Both the position numbers and the translations under genes were made by a program. 64,000 bases of DNA from an uncultured Bacteroidia bacterium (GTDB lineage Bacteria; Bacteroidota; Bacteroidia; Bacteroidales; UBA932), in assembly GCA_902789395.1 (NCBI GenBank), contig CADANY010000008.1, positions 60,825 to 124,824 on the forward strand, written 5' to 3'. The notes below the pieces were generated by a model that ran no database searches, had not been told where the DNA came from, and saw only the letters and a list, made by a program, of their open reading frames with translations. Shown one piece after another: positions 7,672 to 16,705 of this stretch (positions within the stretch are counted from its first letter, which is position 1; every line of letters begins with the position of its first letter).

Positions 7672-10600
7672 ATGAAAAAACTTCTTTATTTTCTGCTTTG
7701 CCTGGCTTTAACACTGGCATCCTGTTCCCGTCCGGAGCCGGTAAATGAACCGGAACCGGACACCGAGAATCTTTCGATCCTCCCTATCTGGGAGAGCGGA
7801 TCCCGGTACCGGATCGTCTACCATGCCGGGGAGGACGACAATCTGGCGTATACCTGCGCGGCAGAAATCGCGGAGGTGCTCCGCAAGGAACGGAAAACTT
7901 CCCTTCAGGTCGTTTCGGACAAGACGGCCTCTTCCTCATCGGAGTATGAGATATCCGTCGGTATGACCTCCCGGAAGGGCGTCTCCGAGTTCCTGGCCTC
8001 CGGCCATGATACTTTCGATTATCTGGTCTGCGCTTCCGAGCGCCGGCTCATCATCGTAGGAGCGAGCGGATGGAGCCTTCGGGCTGCGACGGAAAAGATC
8101 CTTACGGATTACATACGGCCGGGGAAGGCCATCCCTTCCGACCTTCGTATCACAGGCAACTGCCGGGGCCAGTACCTGTTCCCTCTGGAATCCGGCGCCA
8201 ACCTGCGACTCCTCGACAACAATATCTGGTCTTACAACGAAGAGGTTGTCCCGGCGTCCTGGGCGGCGCTGAACGCAGATCCCCGCAATTCCTTCCGGAG
8301 CAGACAATATGCGGCTATGGTCCAGGCACTCCTACCCGATGTCTTTGCCTGGCAGGAGTATGCCCAGGCCATGCAGAATCTGGTCGAGCCCATGATTGCC
8401 GGCAAGTATACATCCGTTCTCCCGTTCGGGAAGGAGGGAATCCACAACGCGACCCCGCTCTTTTACAACAAGGAGACCGTAGAGCTTCTGGAGGCGGATT
8501 ACCTGCTGTTCCCCGGGGAGTACAATAACGGAAACAGCAAATCATACACGGCAGCCGTCTTCCGCCACAGGGCGACAGATGCCCGTTTCATCGTTGTGGG
8601 AACTCACCTTTGGTGGCAGAGCGAATCTGCCAAGCCGGGTAGCAACGACGCCCGGACGGCACAGGCGAAGATGATCGCCAATAAGGTTGAAGACCTTCTG
8701 ATTGATTACGACTGTCCCGTCTTCGTGATGGGCGATATGAACAGCAGGCTGAACAGCGATGCGATGCGGGTCTTCACGGACCGGGGCTACAAAGACTGCG
8801 GCATCTCCGCAACCGTCCACAGGGACAGCTTCAAAGGGCACCATACCTGCTCCGAAACGGCAGGATTCTCATGGACTCCCCAAATGAACGACAACTGCGC
8901 AACGGCCATCGACCATATATTCGAATATAATGGAACGGACCGGTCGAAAGTCTTGGCACACAGAATCATAACCGCAGAGTTCACCCTCAGCCTCACCGAC
9001 CATTGCCCCCGGTATGTAGACGTCTGCCTGGAGAAAGGCGGATCAGGGGACAAACCCTCGACCGGGACGGTCCAGCTTGCCGATGCCGGGACGAGAATCC
9101 TCTTTATCGGGAACAGTTTTACCAAAGACGCCGTCGAGCACCTGCCGGGCATTATCGCCGCCTCAGGGTATAAGGATATCACCCTTGCCCATGTCTACCA
9201 CGGAGGCCGTACGATTCCGGTCTACAACGATTGGTCGATGGCGGACTATACCCTGTACAAGGCCGAAAAGGGCGCTTCATCCTGGACCACTCACGACAAG
9301 CAGGTCACCATCGACCAGGTCGCATCGGGCGGGCGCTGGGATATCATCACAATCCAGGAGCATACGGGAAACTATCTCGCCTGGTCCTGGTCCAACGAGG
9401 AAAAAGAAGCGCTGGAAGGGCTTGTCAGGAAGTTGAAAGCCACCCAGAAGACCCCGCCTGTCTTTTACTACATCCTCTCCCAGGCCTACTATGACATGAG
9501 CAAAATCGCTTCCGCATCCAAGAAGTATATCACCTGGACCGACCAGGCCGGGATGTGGAATGTGCTGACGGAACATGCCAGAAAGGTCATGGACGAAACG
9601 GAGATGAAGGATATCATCTCTACGGGCTGCACCCTCCAGAACCTCCGGACTTCCGGCCTCGATACCCCGCTGAACCTGACCCGGGACGGGTACCATATGG
9701 ACCTGGGAACGGCCCGGTATGCTGCGGCCTGCACCGTATACGGCAAACTGATTGAACCGATAACCCGCATTCCCCTGGACAACAATTCCTACCGGGTCAG
9801 CAAATCGGATTTTTCGCTGGGCCAGTATACTTCCCCCGTCACCGATGAAACGGCTCCCGTTTGCCGGAAAGCCGCCCGGTACGCGATTGAAAAGCCCTAT
9901 GATGTGACCGATATGAAGGGAGAAGGCAGCCAGGGCGGAAGCGGGAGCGGAACCGTCTATCCGTTCAAGGGATCCGGAACGGAATCCGACCCTTATCTGA
10001 TTGAAAAAGCGGAGGACATGCAAGGGATCTCATCGGCACTCGTACTGGGGAGCAAGCGCTACTTCAAGATGACCGCGGATATCGACATGGGCTCCATCAC
10101 CGACTGGTCACCGGTCATAACGGAAAACAAGGCATACGGGATCAGCTTTGACGGGGGCAGGCACGTCATCCGCAATTTCACCTGCAAGAATAAGCCTTTT
10201 GCCTCCCTGTTCGGTCTGGTTTACGGGGAGGTCCACGATCTCATCCTCAAGGACTGCTCCGTCAGCAGTACCGGCACATGCGCCCTCCTGGCCGTCTGGG
10301 GAGGGACGGGGACCGGCGTGATGCCCGCCAGCGTCAGCTGGGTCCATGCCATCAACTGTTCGGTCAGCATGACTTCGACGACGGCGGCCCCGACCGGAGG
10401 ACTGATTGCCAATGCGTGCGAACTCACCCTGATGGACAGTTCCTTCCAGGGAACAGTATCTTCCAAGGCGACTTCCGGATCCCATTTCCTGGGCGGCCTG
10501 GTCGGGAAAATCGCGCTCGACGGAGTCGAAATCGCCCGATGCCATGCGGACGTTCAGATCCAGGGAACCGGGGGATCCAAGATCGGCGGCCTGGTCGGAA

Positions 10601-11211
10601 GCTGCTACTCCGGCTGCTCCGTACTCATCGCCGACTGCTATACCACCGGGGCCATCACCGGGAAGTGCAGCTACATGGGCGGAATCATCGGAGATGTCAC
10701 CTCCGGATCGTCCATTCTCCGCTGCTACAGCACGATGGACCTTACCGGTGGCTACAATCATGGAGGCATTGTCGGACGGGCCTCGAACCTGCAGAATCCG
10801 AATACGGTAGGGACCTTCGACTCGCTCCTGAAGATTACCGTCAAGGATTGTATCGCATGGAACGGATCGATCCGCACAAGCGGTTCCGGAGAAAAACCCG
10901 CCAGCCACTACAGCAGCGGTGCCGTCGTCGGATTTACAGTCTACCGCAATACCCTGCAGAATTGCTGGCGAAAGCCCGATATGGTATTTGACGTCTACGC
11001 CAATGCGGATTACAATAAGTTGAAAGACAATGAAAATGTCTCTGCGACCAGGCCGCTTGTAAAACCGTCCCAGGATCTTTACCATTGCCCTTACAATGGT
11101 CTGGCAGCCCCGGCGGATGCGACGGTATCCTCCCTCGGGGCAGCCCTTGGATGGTCCCCGACCACATGGGATTTTGCCTCCCCGATTCCGCAGCTGATGA
11201 ACCAGCCCTGA
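7672..11211 (+). CDS. Multidomain lipoprotein: EEP nuclease/phosphatase-like + DUF4886 + GLUG-like repeats
   Basis: 1179-residue cell-envelope lipoprotein. The start at 7672 gives MKKLLYFLLCLALTLASCS, a type II signal peptide with Cys18; the open frame extends upstream but within ALDH. Residues about 40-165 resemble the small N-terminal domain found before glycosidase barrels. Residues about 174-455 are an endonuclease/exonuclease/phosphatase fold with WQEY (catalytic Glu), GTHLWW, VMGDMNSR, AIDHIF and SLTDHC. Residues about 473-700 are a DUF4886 SGNH-like domain (ILFIGNSFTKDAV; HMDLGTARY). Residues about 763-1179 form a beta-helical region with GLUG-like turns (GGLVGKI, GGLVGSC, GGIIGDV), opening with GSGTESDPYLI. 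It starts 8 nt after ALDH. Probably a surface hydrolase acting on a phospho- or acyl-decorated glycan; this is inference. Confidence 0.85.
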   Translation: MKKLLYFLLCLALTLASCSRPEPVNEPEPDTENLSILPIWESGSRYRIVYHAGEDDNLAYTCAAEIAEVLRKERKTSLQVVSDKTASSSSEYEISVGMTSRKGVSEFLASGHDTFDYLVCASERRLIIVGASGWSLRAATEKILTDYIRPGKAIPSDLRITGNCRGQYLFPLESGANLRLLDNNIWSYNEEVVPASWAALNADPRNSFRSRQYAAMVQALLPDVFAWQEYAQAMQNLVEPMIAGKYTSVLPFGKEGIHNATPLFYNKETVELLEADYLLFPGEYNNGNSKSYTAAVFRHRATDARFIVVGTHLWWQSESAKPGSNDARTAQAKMIANKVEDLLIDYDCPVFVMGDMNSRLNSDAMRVFTDRGYKDCGISATVHRDSFKGHHTCSETAGFSWTPQMNDNCATAIDHIFEYNGTDRSKVLAHRIITAEFTLSLTDHCPRYVDVCLEKGGSGDKPSTGTVQLADAGTRILFIGNSFTKDAVEHLPGIIAASGYKDITLAHVYHGGRTIPVYNDWSMADYTLYKAEKGASSWTTHDKQVTIDQVASGGRWDIITIQEHTGNYLAWSWSNEEKEALEGLVRKLKATQKTPPVFYYILSQAYYDMSKIASASKKYITWTDQAGMWNVLTEHARKVMDETEMKDIISTGCTLQNLRTSGLDTPLNLTRDGYHMDLGTARYAAACTVYGKLIEPITRIPLDNNSYRVSKSDFSLGQYTSPVTDETAPVCRKAARYAIEKPYDVTDMKGEGSQGGSGSGTVYPFKGSGTESDPYLIEKAEDMQGISSALVLGSKRYFKMTADIDMGSITDWSPVITENKAYGISFDGGRHVIRNFTCKNKPFASLFGLVYGEVHDLILKDCSVSSTGTCALLAVWGGTGTGVMPASVSWVHAINCSVSMTSTTAAPTGGLIANACELTLMDSSFQGTVSSKATSGSHFLGGLVGKIALDGVEIARCHADVQIQGTGGSKIGGLVGSCYSGCSVLIADCYTTGAITGKCSYMGGIIGDVTSGSSILRCYSTMDLTGGYNHGGIVGRASNLQNPNTVGTFDSLLKITVKDCIAWNGSIRTSGSGEKPASHYSSGAVVGFTVYRNTLQNCWRKPDMVFDVYANADYNKLKDNENVSATRPLVKPSQDLYHCPYNGLAAPADATVSSLGAALGWSPTTWDFASPIPQLMNQP

Positions 11212-11292
11212 CGGAACTGTAACTTATTTTTCATGAGAGTGACTACTTTCTGTAAAAAAATTGTAACTTTACGGATACTAAACCTTGACCGC

Positions 11293-12105
11293 ATGCCGCA
11301 GAATGAAGTTACTGTCATAGATATTGACAAGGTCGTGGCTTCAAGAGCCGGAGGGAAAAAGATTCCCCGCTTCCTGGTGAACTGGATCAAACGATTCATC
11401 CATCAGGATTATATCAATGACTATCTGCGCCAAGGGAAACTCGGTTACGAGTTTGCGGAAGGGGCTCTCTCATATATGGGCATAACGGTCGAAGTCGAAG
11501 GAGAAGAGAATATCCCGGAAAAGGGACTTTTCACCTTTGCGGGGAATCATCCCCTCGGCGGAGCCGACGCCCTCGCCATCGTTGCCTTCCTGGGGCGGAA
11601 ATACGACGGAAAGATCATTACTCCGGCGAACGATTTTCTCATGAATATCAAACAGGTTCGTAATTACCTGATTCCGGTTAACAAAATGGGAGGTCAGGCC
11701 CGCGGGCTCGGCTCAGCATTGGATGAGGCCTTTTTCTCTGACCGGCAGGTTTTTTACTTCCCTGCCGGCAGCTGCTCCCGGAAAATCGACGGGATTATCC
11801 AGGACCAGCCCTGGAAGAAATCCTTCATCACCAAAAGCAAAGCATCCCAAAGAGATGTTATCCCCATGTGGTTTTCCGGAAAGAATTCACCCCGTTTCTA
11901 TCGGGTTGATGCGATTCGCAACTTCCTGAAAATCAAGCTTAATCTTGCGATGCTCTGTCTCCCCGACGAGATGTACCGCTGCCGGGGAAAGCACTTCACG
12001 CTCCGTTTCGGGGAACCGATTCCCTGGGAGACATTCACACAGGAAAAGAAAGATATCGAATGGGCGGCATACGTGAGAGGGAAAGTATATGAACTAAGTA
12101 AGTAA
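11293..12105 (+). CDS. glsA: Lysophospholipid-type acyltransferase, glycine-lipid O-acyltransferase (GlsA-like)
   Basis: PlsC-family acyltransferase, 270 residues from the ATG at 11293; the frame runs further upstream but an extension from 11233 would read through a -7-like TAACTTTA (11264-11271). The acyltransferase signature reads GNHPLGGADA, with the His and Asp in the spacing usual for the Bacteroidota OlsA/GlsA branch, and FYFPAGSCSRK forms the second conserved block. It precedes the GNAT-type gene by 7 nt. In Bacteroides the homologous pair makes glycine lipids (N-acylation by GlsB, then O-acylation by GlsA). Assignment is by this pairing; a conventional phosphatidate role is the alternative. 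Confidence 0.78.
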   Translation: MPQNEVTVIDIDKVVASRAGGKKIPRFLVNWIKRFIHQDYINDYLRQGKLGYEFAEGALSYMGITVEVEGEENIPEKGLFTFAGNHPLGGADALAIVAFLGRKYDGKIITPANDFLMNIKQVRNYLIPVNKMGGQARGLGSALDEAFFSDRQVFYFPAGSCSRKIDGIIQDQPWKKSFITKSKASQRDVIPMWFSGKNSPRFYRVDAIRNFLKIKLNLAMLCLPDEMYRCRGKHFTLRFGEPIPWETFTQEKKDIEWAAYVRGKVYELSK

Positions 12106-12112
12106 AAGTGAT

Positions 12113-13102
12113 ATGGAAGAACTGATTGCACCTGTAGACAAAGAGCTTCTGAAGTCCGAATTGACCCAGGAATGCTTCTTCCGCGACACCAACCGGGCTG
12201 GAAATAAAATCTACATCGTCGATAACACGACGGCACCGAATGTCCTCCGGGAGGTGGGACGTCTCCGCGAGATGGCCTTCCGCGAATACGGGGGCGGATC
12301 AGGGAAAGCGACCGATCTGGACGAATTCGACCTTGATCCCGCCTATCGCTACAAACAGATGGTTCTTTGGGATCCGGAAGCCGAGTGTATCGTCGGCGGC
12401 TACCGTTTCGTCCTTGGCGATGACTTCATGTATGACCATGAAGGACAGCCGATTACCCCGTCTTCACACATGTTTACTTTTACCCGTAAATTCCTGAAAG
12501 AGAAGATTCTGCAGACGATCGAACTCAGCCGCTCCTTTGTCGCGCTCGAATACCAGAGTACCCGGGAGAACAGCAAGAGCCTGTATGCACTCGACAATCT
12601 TTTCGACGGAGTCGCCTCTCTGATCCTTCTCTATGGGGACCGGATGAAATACTTCTTCGGCAAGATGACGATATATCCCTCCTTCCCGAAAGAGGCTCTC
12701 AATATGCTGCTCTATTTCCTCCGGAAGCATTTCGGGACCCGGAGAGAGAAATGGATCATCACCAAGAACCCGGTCAAGATCGGTGACTCTTCGAAGTACA
12801 AAGACGTTTTCACCGAAAAAGACTTCAAGGAAGACTACAAAATCCTCAAACGGGAAATCCAGAAATTCGGGGTCAACATTCCTCCGCTCGTCAATACATA
12901 TATGAACATGTCACCGACCATGCTCTATTTCGGGACCGGCATCAACTACGATTTCGGGGACATCATCGACTCCGGAATCCTGCTTGCCTTCGACGAACTC
13001 CATCCAGAAAAGGTCGACCGGCATATGAAAATGCCCGAATCCCACTGGCCCCATATCGAAGGGTTAAAGAAAAGAATCTCACTTCGTCTGAAAAAACGCT
13101 GA
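12113..13102 (+). CDS. glsB: GNAT-fold N-acyltransferase (GlsB/OlsB-like)
   Basis: 329-residue protein of the COG3176 'putative hemolysin' family, whose characterised Bacteroides member N-acylates glycine with a 3-hydroxy-acyl-ACP to give commendamide, the precursor of glycine lipids. Visible: the GNAT-like core with VGRLREMAFREYGG, the acidic KATDLDEFDLDP, the YRFVLGDD strand and ELSRSFVALEYQ, the family's conserved block before the acyl-donor site. The C-terminal third (about 230-329) is an extension rich in Lys. It is translationally close to glsA (7 nt) and followed 6 nt later by a DUF975 gene. Not a hemolysin; that name is historical. Confidence 0.8.
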   Translation: MEELIAPVDKELLKSELTQECFFRDTNRAGNKIYIVDNTTAPNVLREVGRLREMAFREYGGGSGKATDLDEFDLDPAYRYKQMVLWDPEAECIVGGYRFVLGDDFMYDHEGQPITPSSHMFTFTRKFLKEKILQTIELSRSFVALEYQSTRENSKSLYALDNLFDGVASLILLYGDRMKYFFGKMTIYPSFPKEALNMLLYFLRKHFGTRREKWIITKNPVKIGDSSKYKDVFTEKDFKEDYKILKREIQKFGVNIPPLVNTYMNMSPTMLYFGTGINYDFGDIIDSGILLAFDELHPEKVDRHMKMPESHWPHIEGLKKRISLRLKKR

Positions 13103-13108
13103 TTCGAT

Positions 13109-13801
13109 ATGAAAACGAACCAAGATTACAAAAATGCCGCCTTGAATGCCCTGCGGGGCAACTGGGCGCCTGCCATCCTGGCGATGGTTGTCTTCACATT
13201 GATAGAGATCGTGTTCCTCTCACCTTCTCTTTACTACCAGTTTACTTTGCAAGATACCATTTCCTCCCTGGACCCTTCCGATATGGCCGGAATGATGGAC
13301 GTTTACAGAAAGATAATGGGGGCAAGCAGCCTGACGTCCCTTGCATCCGTCTTTCTGCTGTATCCCCTTCTCATCGGATTTACCAATACCTTCCGGTATC
13401 TCTTTGTCAAAGGTGATAACCGGCTGACTGAGAATATGTTCTCCATCACGTTCAAGCGCTATTGGCATAACGTCTGGGGATATCTTCTGATGTATATTTT
13501 CATTGCACTCTGGAGTCTCCTTTTCATCATCCCGGGAATCGTCAAGGTTTTCTCTTACGCCATGACTCCCTATATCCTCGAAGAGAACCCCGAGCTGTCC
13601 GCCAATGACGCCATCGACCGGAGCCGGGCTATGATGAAGGGTCATAAATTCGACCTGTTCTACCTGTACCTGAGTTTCATCGGCTGGGGTATCCTTTGCA
13701 TTTTCACCCTCGGCATCGGCTTCTTCTGGCTCGGTCCGTACATGTATACCTCCACGGCCGCTTTCTACGAGGACATCAAGAGCGAATACAACGGATTCTA
13801 A
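13109..13801 (+). CDS. DUF975 family integral membrane protein
   Basis: 230 residues. Starts with the family hallmark of a short soluble stretch (QDYKNAALNALRGNW) followed by hydrophobic segments at about 20-40, 70-95, 115-145 and 185-215. Pro-Gly in LFIIPGIVKVFSYAMTPYIL and the conserved NDAIDRSRAMMKGHKFDLF block are typical. No catalytic motif is seen and the function of the family is not established. It lies 6 nt downstream of glsB, so it could share a transcript with the lipid genes. Confidence 0.8.
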   Translation: MKTNQDYKNAALNALRGNWAPAILAMVVFTLIEIVFLSPSLYYQFTLQDTISSLDPSDMAGMMDVYRKIMGASSLTSLASVFLLYPLLIGFTNTFRYLFVKGDNRLTENMFSITFKRYWHNVWGYLLMYIFIALWSLLFIIPGIVKVFSYAMTPYILEENPELSANDAIDRSRAMMKGHKFDLFYLYLSFIGWGILCIFTLGIGFFWLGPYMYTSTAAFYEDIKSEYNGF

Positions 13802-13848
13802 AGGGGCATGCTTTTTGTGCCAATTCATGAAACCAATCTTTATGGATT

Positions 13849-14445
13849 ATGAAAACGAGAATCATCCTGATCGCCTTGCTCCTCACCTTGGGGACACAGG
13901 CTTTCGCTCAATTCGGAAGACCTCCTCACCGTCATTATGACTACTATGATTATTATGACTATTACGACCCCTATGACGGACCTCATGGCCCGATAGAATA
14001 CCGCTGGGGTCGCTATTATGACCAATATGGCCGGATTATTCCCCGCGACTGGCTGGGAGTATCCCTCTACGGAAGCGAATACCTGAGAGCGAAACGGCAG
14101 GTTGGCTGGGGAGCGACATTGACCACCGGCGGAATCGTCCTTTGCCTCTCTGCCATCCTCGGTGGAGCCCTCGAATCTGATTACAACCGAAACGTCAGCC
14201 AGATGGGGTCCCATTTCCAGGACTTCGACAACGGATCCGGAGGCGTCAGCGCAATGGTTATAGCGCAAGGTCTCCTCGGTGCAGCCTGTCTCGGAGCCGG
14301 AATACCGCTCTGGACGCGCGGGAACCGCACCTTTTACAGAATTGCAGATGACTATAACCGCCGGTATGGCCGCGGTTACGGTTACGCGCCGTCCCTCACC
14401 TTGGGATCCTCGCGAAACGGCCTCGGCCTTTCCCTGCAGTTCTGA
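13849..14445 (+). CDS. Secreted/membrane hypothetical protein with Tyr-Asp repeat
   Basis: 198 residues, not assigned to a family. Signal peptide MKTRIILIALLLTLGTQAFA is followed by a run of Tyr/Asp (YDYYDYYDYYDPYD, about residues 30-43) encoded by near-tandem TATGACTAC-like units. Two small-residue-rich hydrophobic segments (about 85-106 and 131-150) could span a membrane, with a 25-residue loop between. The C-terminus again has Arg/Tyr/Gly (RRYGRGYGYAP) and ends LSLQF, a terminal Phe reminiscent of outer-membrane beta-barrel ends. It is followed directly by a terminator. Confidence 0.65.
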   Translation: MKTRIILIALLLTLGTQAFAQFGRPPHRHYDYYDYYDYYDPYDGPHGPIEYRWGRYYDQYGRIIPRDWLGVSLYGSEYLRAKRQVGWGATLTTGGIVLCLSAILGGALESDYNRNVSQMGSHFQDFDNGSGGVSAMVIAQGLLGAACLGAGIPLWTRGNRTFYRIADDYNRRYGRGYGYAPSLTLGSSRNGLGLSLQF

Positions 14446-14447
14446 CC

Positions 14448-14470
14448 CGAGGCCCGGTTACCGGGCCTCG
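14448..14470. terminator. Bidirectional hairpin between convergent genes
   Basis: CGAGGCCCGG, loop TTA, CCGGGCCTCG: perfect 10-bp GC-rich stem. The loop TTA (14458-14460) is exactly the complement of the alpha-galactosidase TAA stop codon, and the plus-strand gene ends 3 nt before the stem. No long U-tract on either side. Confidence 0.6.
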
Positions 14471-16701
14471 AGGTAGAAGACAGCACTTGCGAAAGTCTTG
14501 AAAATCTGCGGTGTAAAACCGCCTCCCATCAGATAGTCTCCCGAGTAGACGCTGCCGCTGCCTGCAAAGCAGGATTTATCGACATTCAATTCCTCTATCT
14601 TATACTGTTTCGCCGGATCCAGGCCCTGCAGCCGGAAGGTCTTTGAACCGATCGCCCGGTTCAGGTAGTTTGTCGAATAGAGGTAGACGACCGCACGCGA
14701 ACGGTCTTCAGAGACATACATGAAGGCATAGTAATCACTCTCATACGGAGAGGACAGACGGTACAGGTCGCCGTTGAACACCAGGTCGCGGAACCCCTTG
14801 TAGGAACGGATACAGCGGTCTGCCAGAGCCCTGTCGGATTCGGACAGATTCTTCGGCTGCAGTTCCATACCGAGACGACCGGCGGCAGCGATATCGAAAC
14901 GGAACTTGAGCGGCGTCACGTTGCCGGTCTGGTGGTTCGGAACATCGGAAACATGCGACCCCATCGTGCAGGCAGGATAGAAGAGGGAGGTCCCATACTG
15001 GATCTTTACCCGTTCCATCGCATCGGTATCGTCACTCGTCCAATACTCGTTGAAGTACTTCAAAGAACCGTAATCCACGCGGCTTCCGCCGGATGAGCAG
15101 CACTGCACAATCGTATCGGGGTACTTCTCCCGGACCCGGCGCATGACATTATAAAGCCCCTGGACATAATCGACATAGAACCGGTTCTGTTCGGCTCCCA
15201 AGTAGTCGGAGCCCATACTCATGATCGGACGGTTGCTGTCGAACTTTATATAGTCGATATTCGGGGCAAGGCTCATCGTATTGTCAAAAATGCCGAAGAC
15301 GAAATCCTGGACCTCGGGATTCGTCAGGTCAAGGACCCACTGGTTGCGGGCCTGCAGGATCTCCCGGCCGGGGGAACGGACGACCCAGTCCGGGTGGGCC
15401 TGGGCCAGGTTACTCTTGGGATTGACCATCTCCGGTTCAATCCAGATTCCGAATTTAAGGCCCTTGGAATGGGCATACGAGGCTACGTAATCAATTCCCT
15501 CAGGGATTTTCCGGGTGTTGACTTCCCAGTCCCCGAGACCCTGCTTGTCGCTGTCCCGGGGATAATCCATCGCGAACCACCCGTCATCCAGGACGAACAT
15601 CTCGAGGCCCATCGCGGCTGCATCGTCGATCATCCGAAGAAGCGTTTCGGTCGTGAAGGTAAAATAGGCCCCTTCCCAGCTGTTCAGAAGGGTCGGGGTA
15701 ATCTGCCCGCCTCCATAAACACCGTAGCGACGGGCCCAAGCATGGATATTCCGGGTTGCCTGACCCGCTCCCTGGCCAGACCATGTCCATATCATGTCCG
15801 GCGTGACGAAAGTCGCTCCCGGAGCAAGCGGATATTCGGAGGAGAACGGGTTGATCCCGGCGATGACATTCAGCCGGTGGGCGACATTCTTTTCGAAGCT
15901 GATCCGGAAATTACCGCTCCAGCAGAGAGACCCGGCAATGACTTCCCCGTCCGTCTCGCTGAACGAGTCCGTATTGAGACTCAGCATGAAAGAGGGATTG
16001 TTCCACTGGGTCGCCTGGGTTCCGCGCTTGGTTTCGATCACTTTCAGGTTGTGCCCCAGCACCTCCCGTTCAATCTGCATCTCGGCCGACCAGTCGCCGT
16101 ACGTACTGGTAAGAAGGTACTTGTCCGCATCAAGATATAAGGATGAGGACGCATAGTCAATCAGTTCGACGGGGGTCTTTCCGCCGTTTGCAATCTCCGC
16201 ATGGGAAAGGATAACGTCTTCTTTCCGGTAAGCATCATAGACAAGTTTGACTTCCAGGGATGTCACGTAATCTTTCATCAGGATTTCCGTCGTTACGACA
16301 TTCCCCTTATCCTTTACCTGATGAGAGACATAATAGAGTTCCGTATTCCGGGATCCGTCTGCATAACGTACGCTTAGTGCCGGTTCATTGGCATACGCTC
16401 CGCCCTGGGTGGGATACGCCATGGGGCCCTTCCCATAATCGGTTCCCTGCCGGAGATTATAATCCATGAACTGCTTCGGATCGGCTATTTTAGAACCGTA
16501 GTGACAGGTATGGAGCACACCGTTTGGCTGCGCGAGGAAAACCAGCTGGCTATTGCTGGTTTCAATTGCGATTACCTGCTTTTCAATCTGCGGAATGGCT
16601 ACGACCTGGTGCTCTTTCGGGGTCGCTTTCTTGGTCTTCCGGGCGGCGGAAGGGACGACGGCAAGGAGGACGGCCGCCGCAAGGAGAAGGATTCTTTTCA
16701 T
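14458..16701 (-). CDS. Alpha-galactosidase, GH36
   Basis: 747 residues with a signal peptide (MKRILLLAAAVLLAVVPSAA), so periplasmic or exported. Cleaves alpha-1,6-linked galactose from raffinose-family oligosaccharides or galactomannan. N-terminal beta-sandwich about 25-320; TIM-barrel begins around LLNSWEGAYFTF. Substrate-binding FVLDDGWF, catalytic nucleophile D488 in DYIKFDSNRP, CSSGGSRVDYGSL, and the acid/base in WTSDDTDAME (D557 or D558). IKFD replaces the commoner IKWD. It begins 4 nt downstream of the CocE-like hydrolase and is the last gene before the shared terminator. Confidence 0.95.
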   Translation of the reverse strand: MKRILLLAAAVLLAVVPSAARKTKKATPKEHQVVAIPQIEKQVIAIETSNSQLVFLAQPNGVLHTCHYGSKIADPKQFMDYNLRQGTDYGKGPMAYPTQGGAYANEPALSVRYADGSRNTELYYVSHQVKDKGNVVTTEILMKDYVTSLEVKLVYDAYRKEDVILSHAEIANGGKTPVELIDYASSSLYLDADKYLLTSTYGDWSAEMQIEREVLGHNLKVIETKRGTQATQWNNPSFMLSLNTDSFSETDGEVIAGSLCWSGNFRISFEKNVAHRLNVIAGINPFSSEYPLAPGATFVTPDMIWTWSGQGAGQATRNIHAWARRYGVYGGGQITPTLLNSWEGAYFTFTTETLLRMIDDAAAMGLEMFVLDDGWFAMDYPRDSDKQGLGDWEVNTRKIPEGIDYVASYAHSKGLKFGIWIEPEMVNPKSNLAQAHPDWVVRSPGREILQARNQWVLDLTNPEVQDFVFGIFDNTMSLAPNIDYIKFDSNRPIMSMGSDYLGAEQNRFYVDYVQGLYNVMRRVREKYPDTIVQCCSSGGSRVDYGSLKYFNEYWTSDDTDAMERVKIQYGTSLFYPACTMGSHVSDVPNHQTGNVTPLKFRFDIAAAGRLGMELQPKNLSESDRALADRCIRSYKGFRDLVFNGDLYRLSSPYESDYYAFMYVSEDRSRAVVYLYSTNYLNRAIGSKTFRLQGLDPAKQYKIEELNVDKSCFAGSGSVYSGDYLMGGGFTPQIFKTFASAVFYLEAR

Positions 16702-16705
16702 TGTG

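Noticed and set aside
11233..11292. Upstream start for the GlsA-like gene
   Set aside because: Adds 20 unconserved residues and crosses a -7-like box; the ATG at 11293 is preferred.
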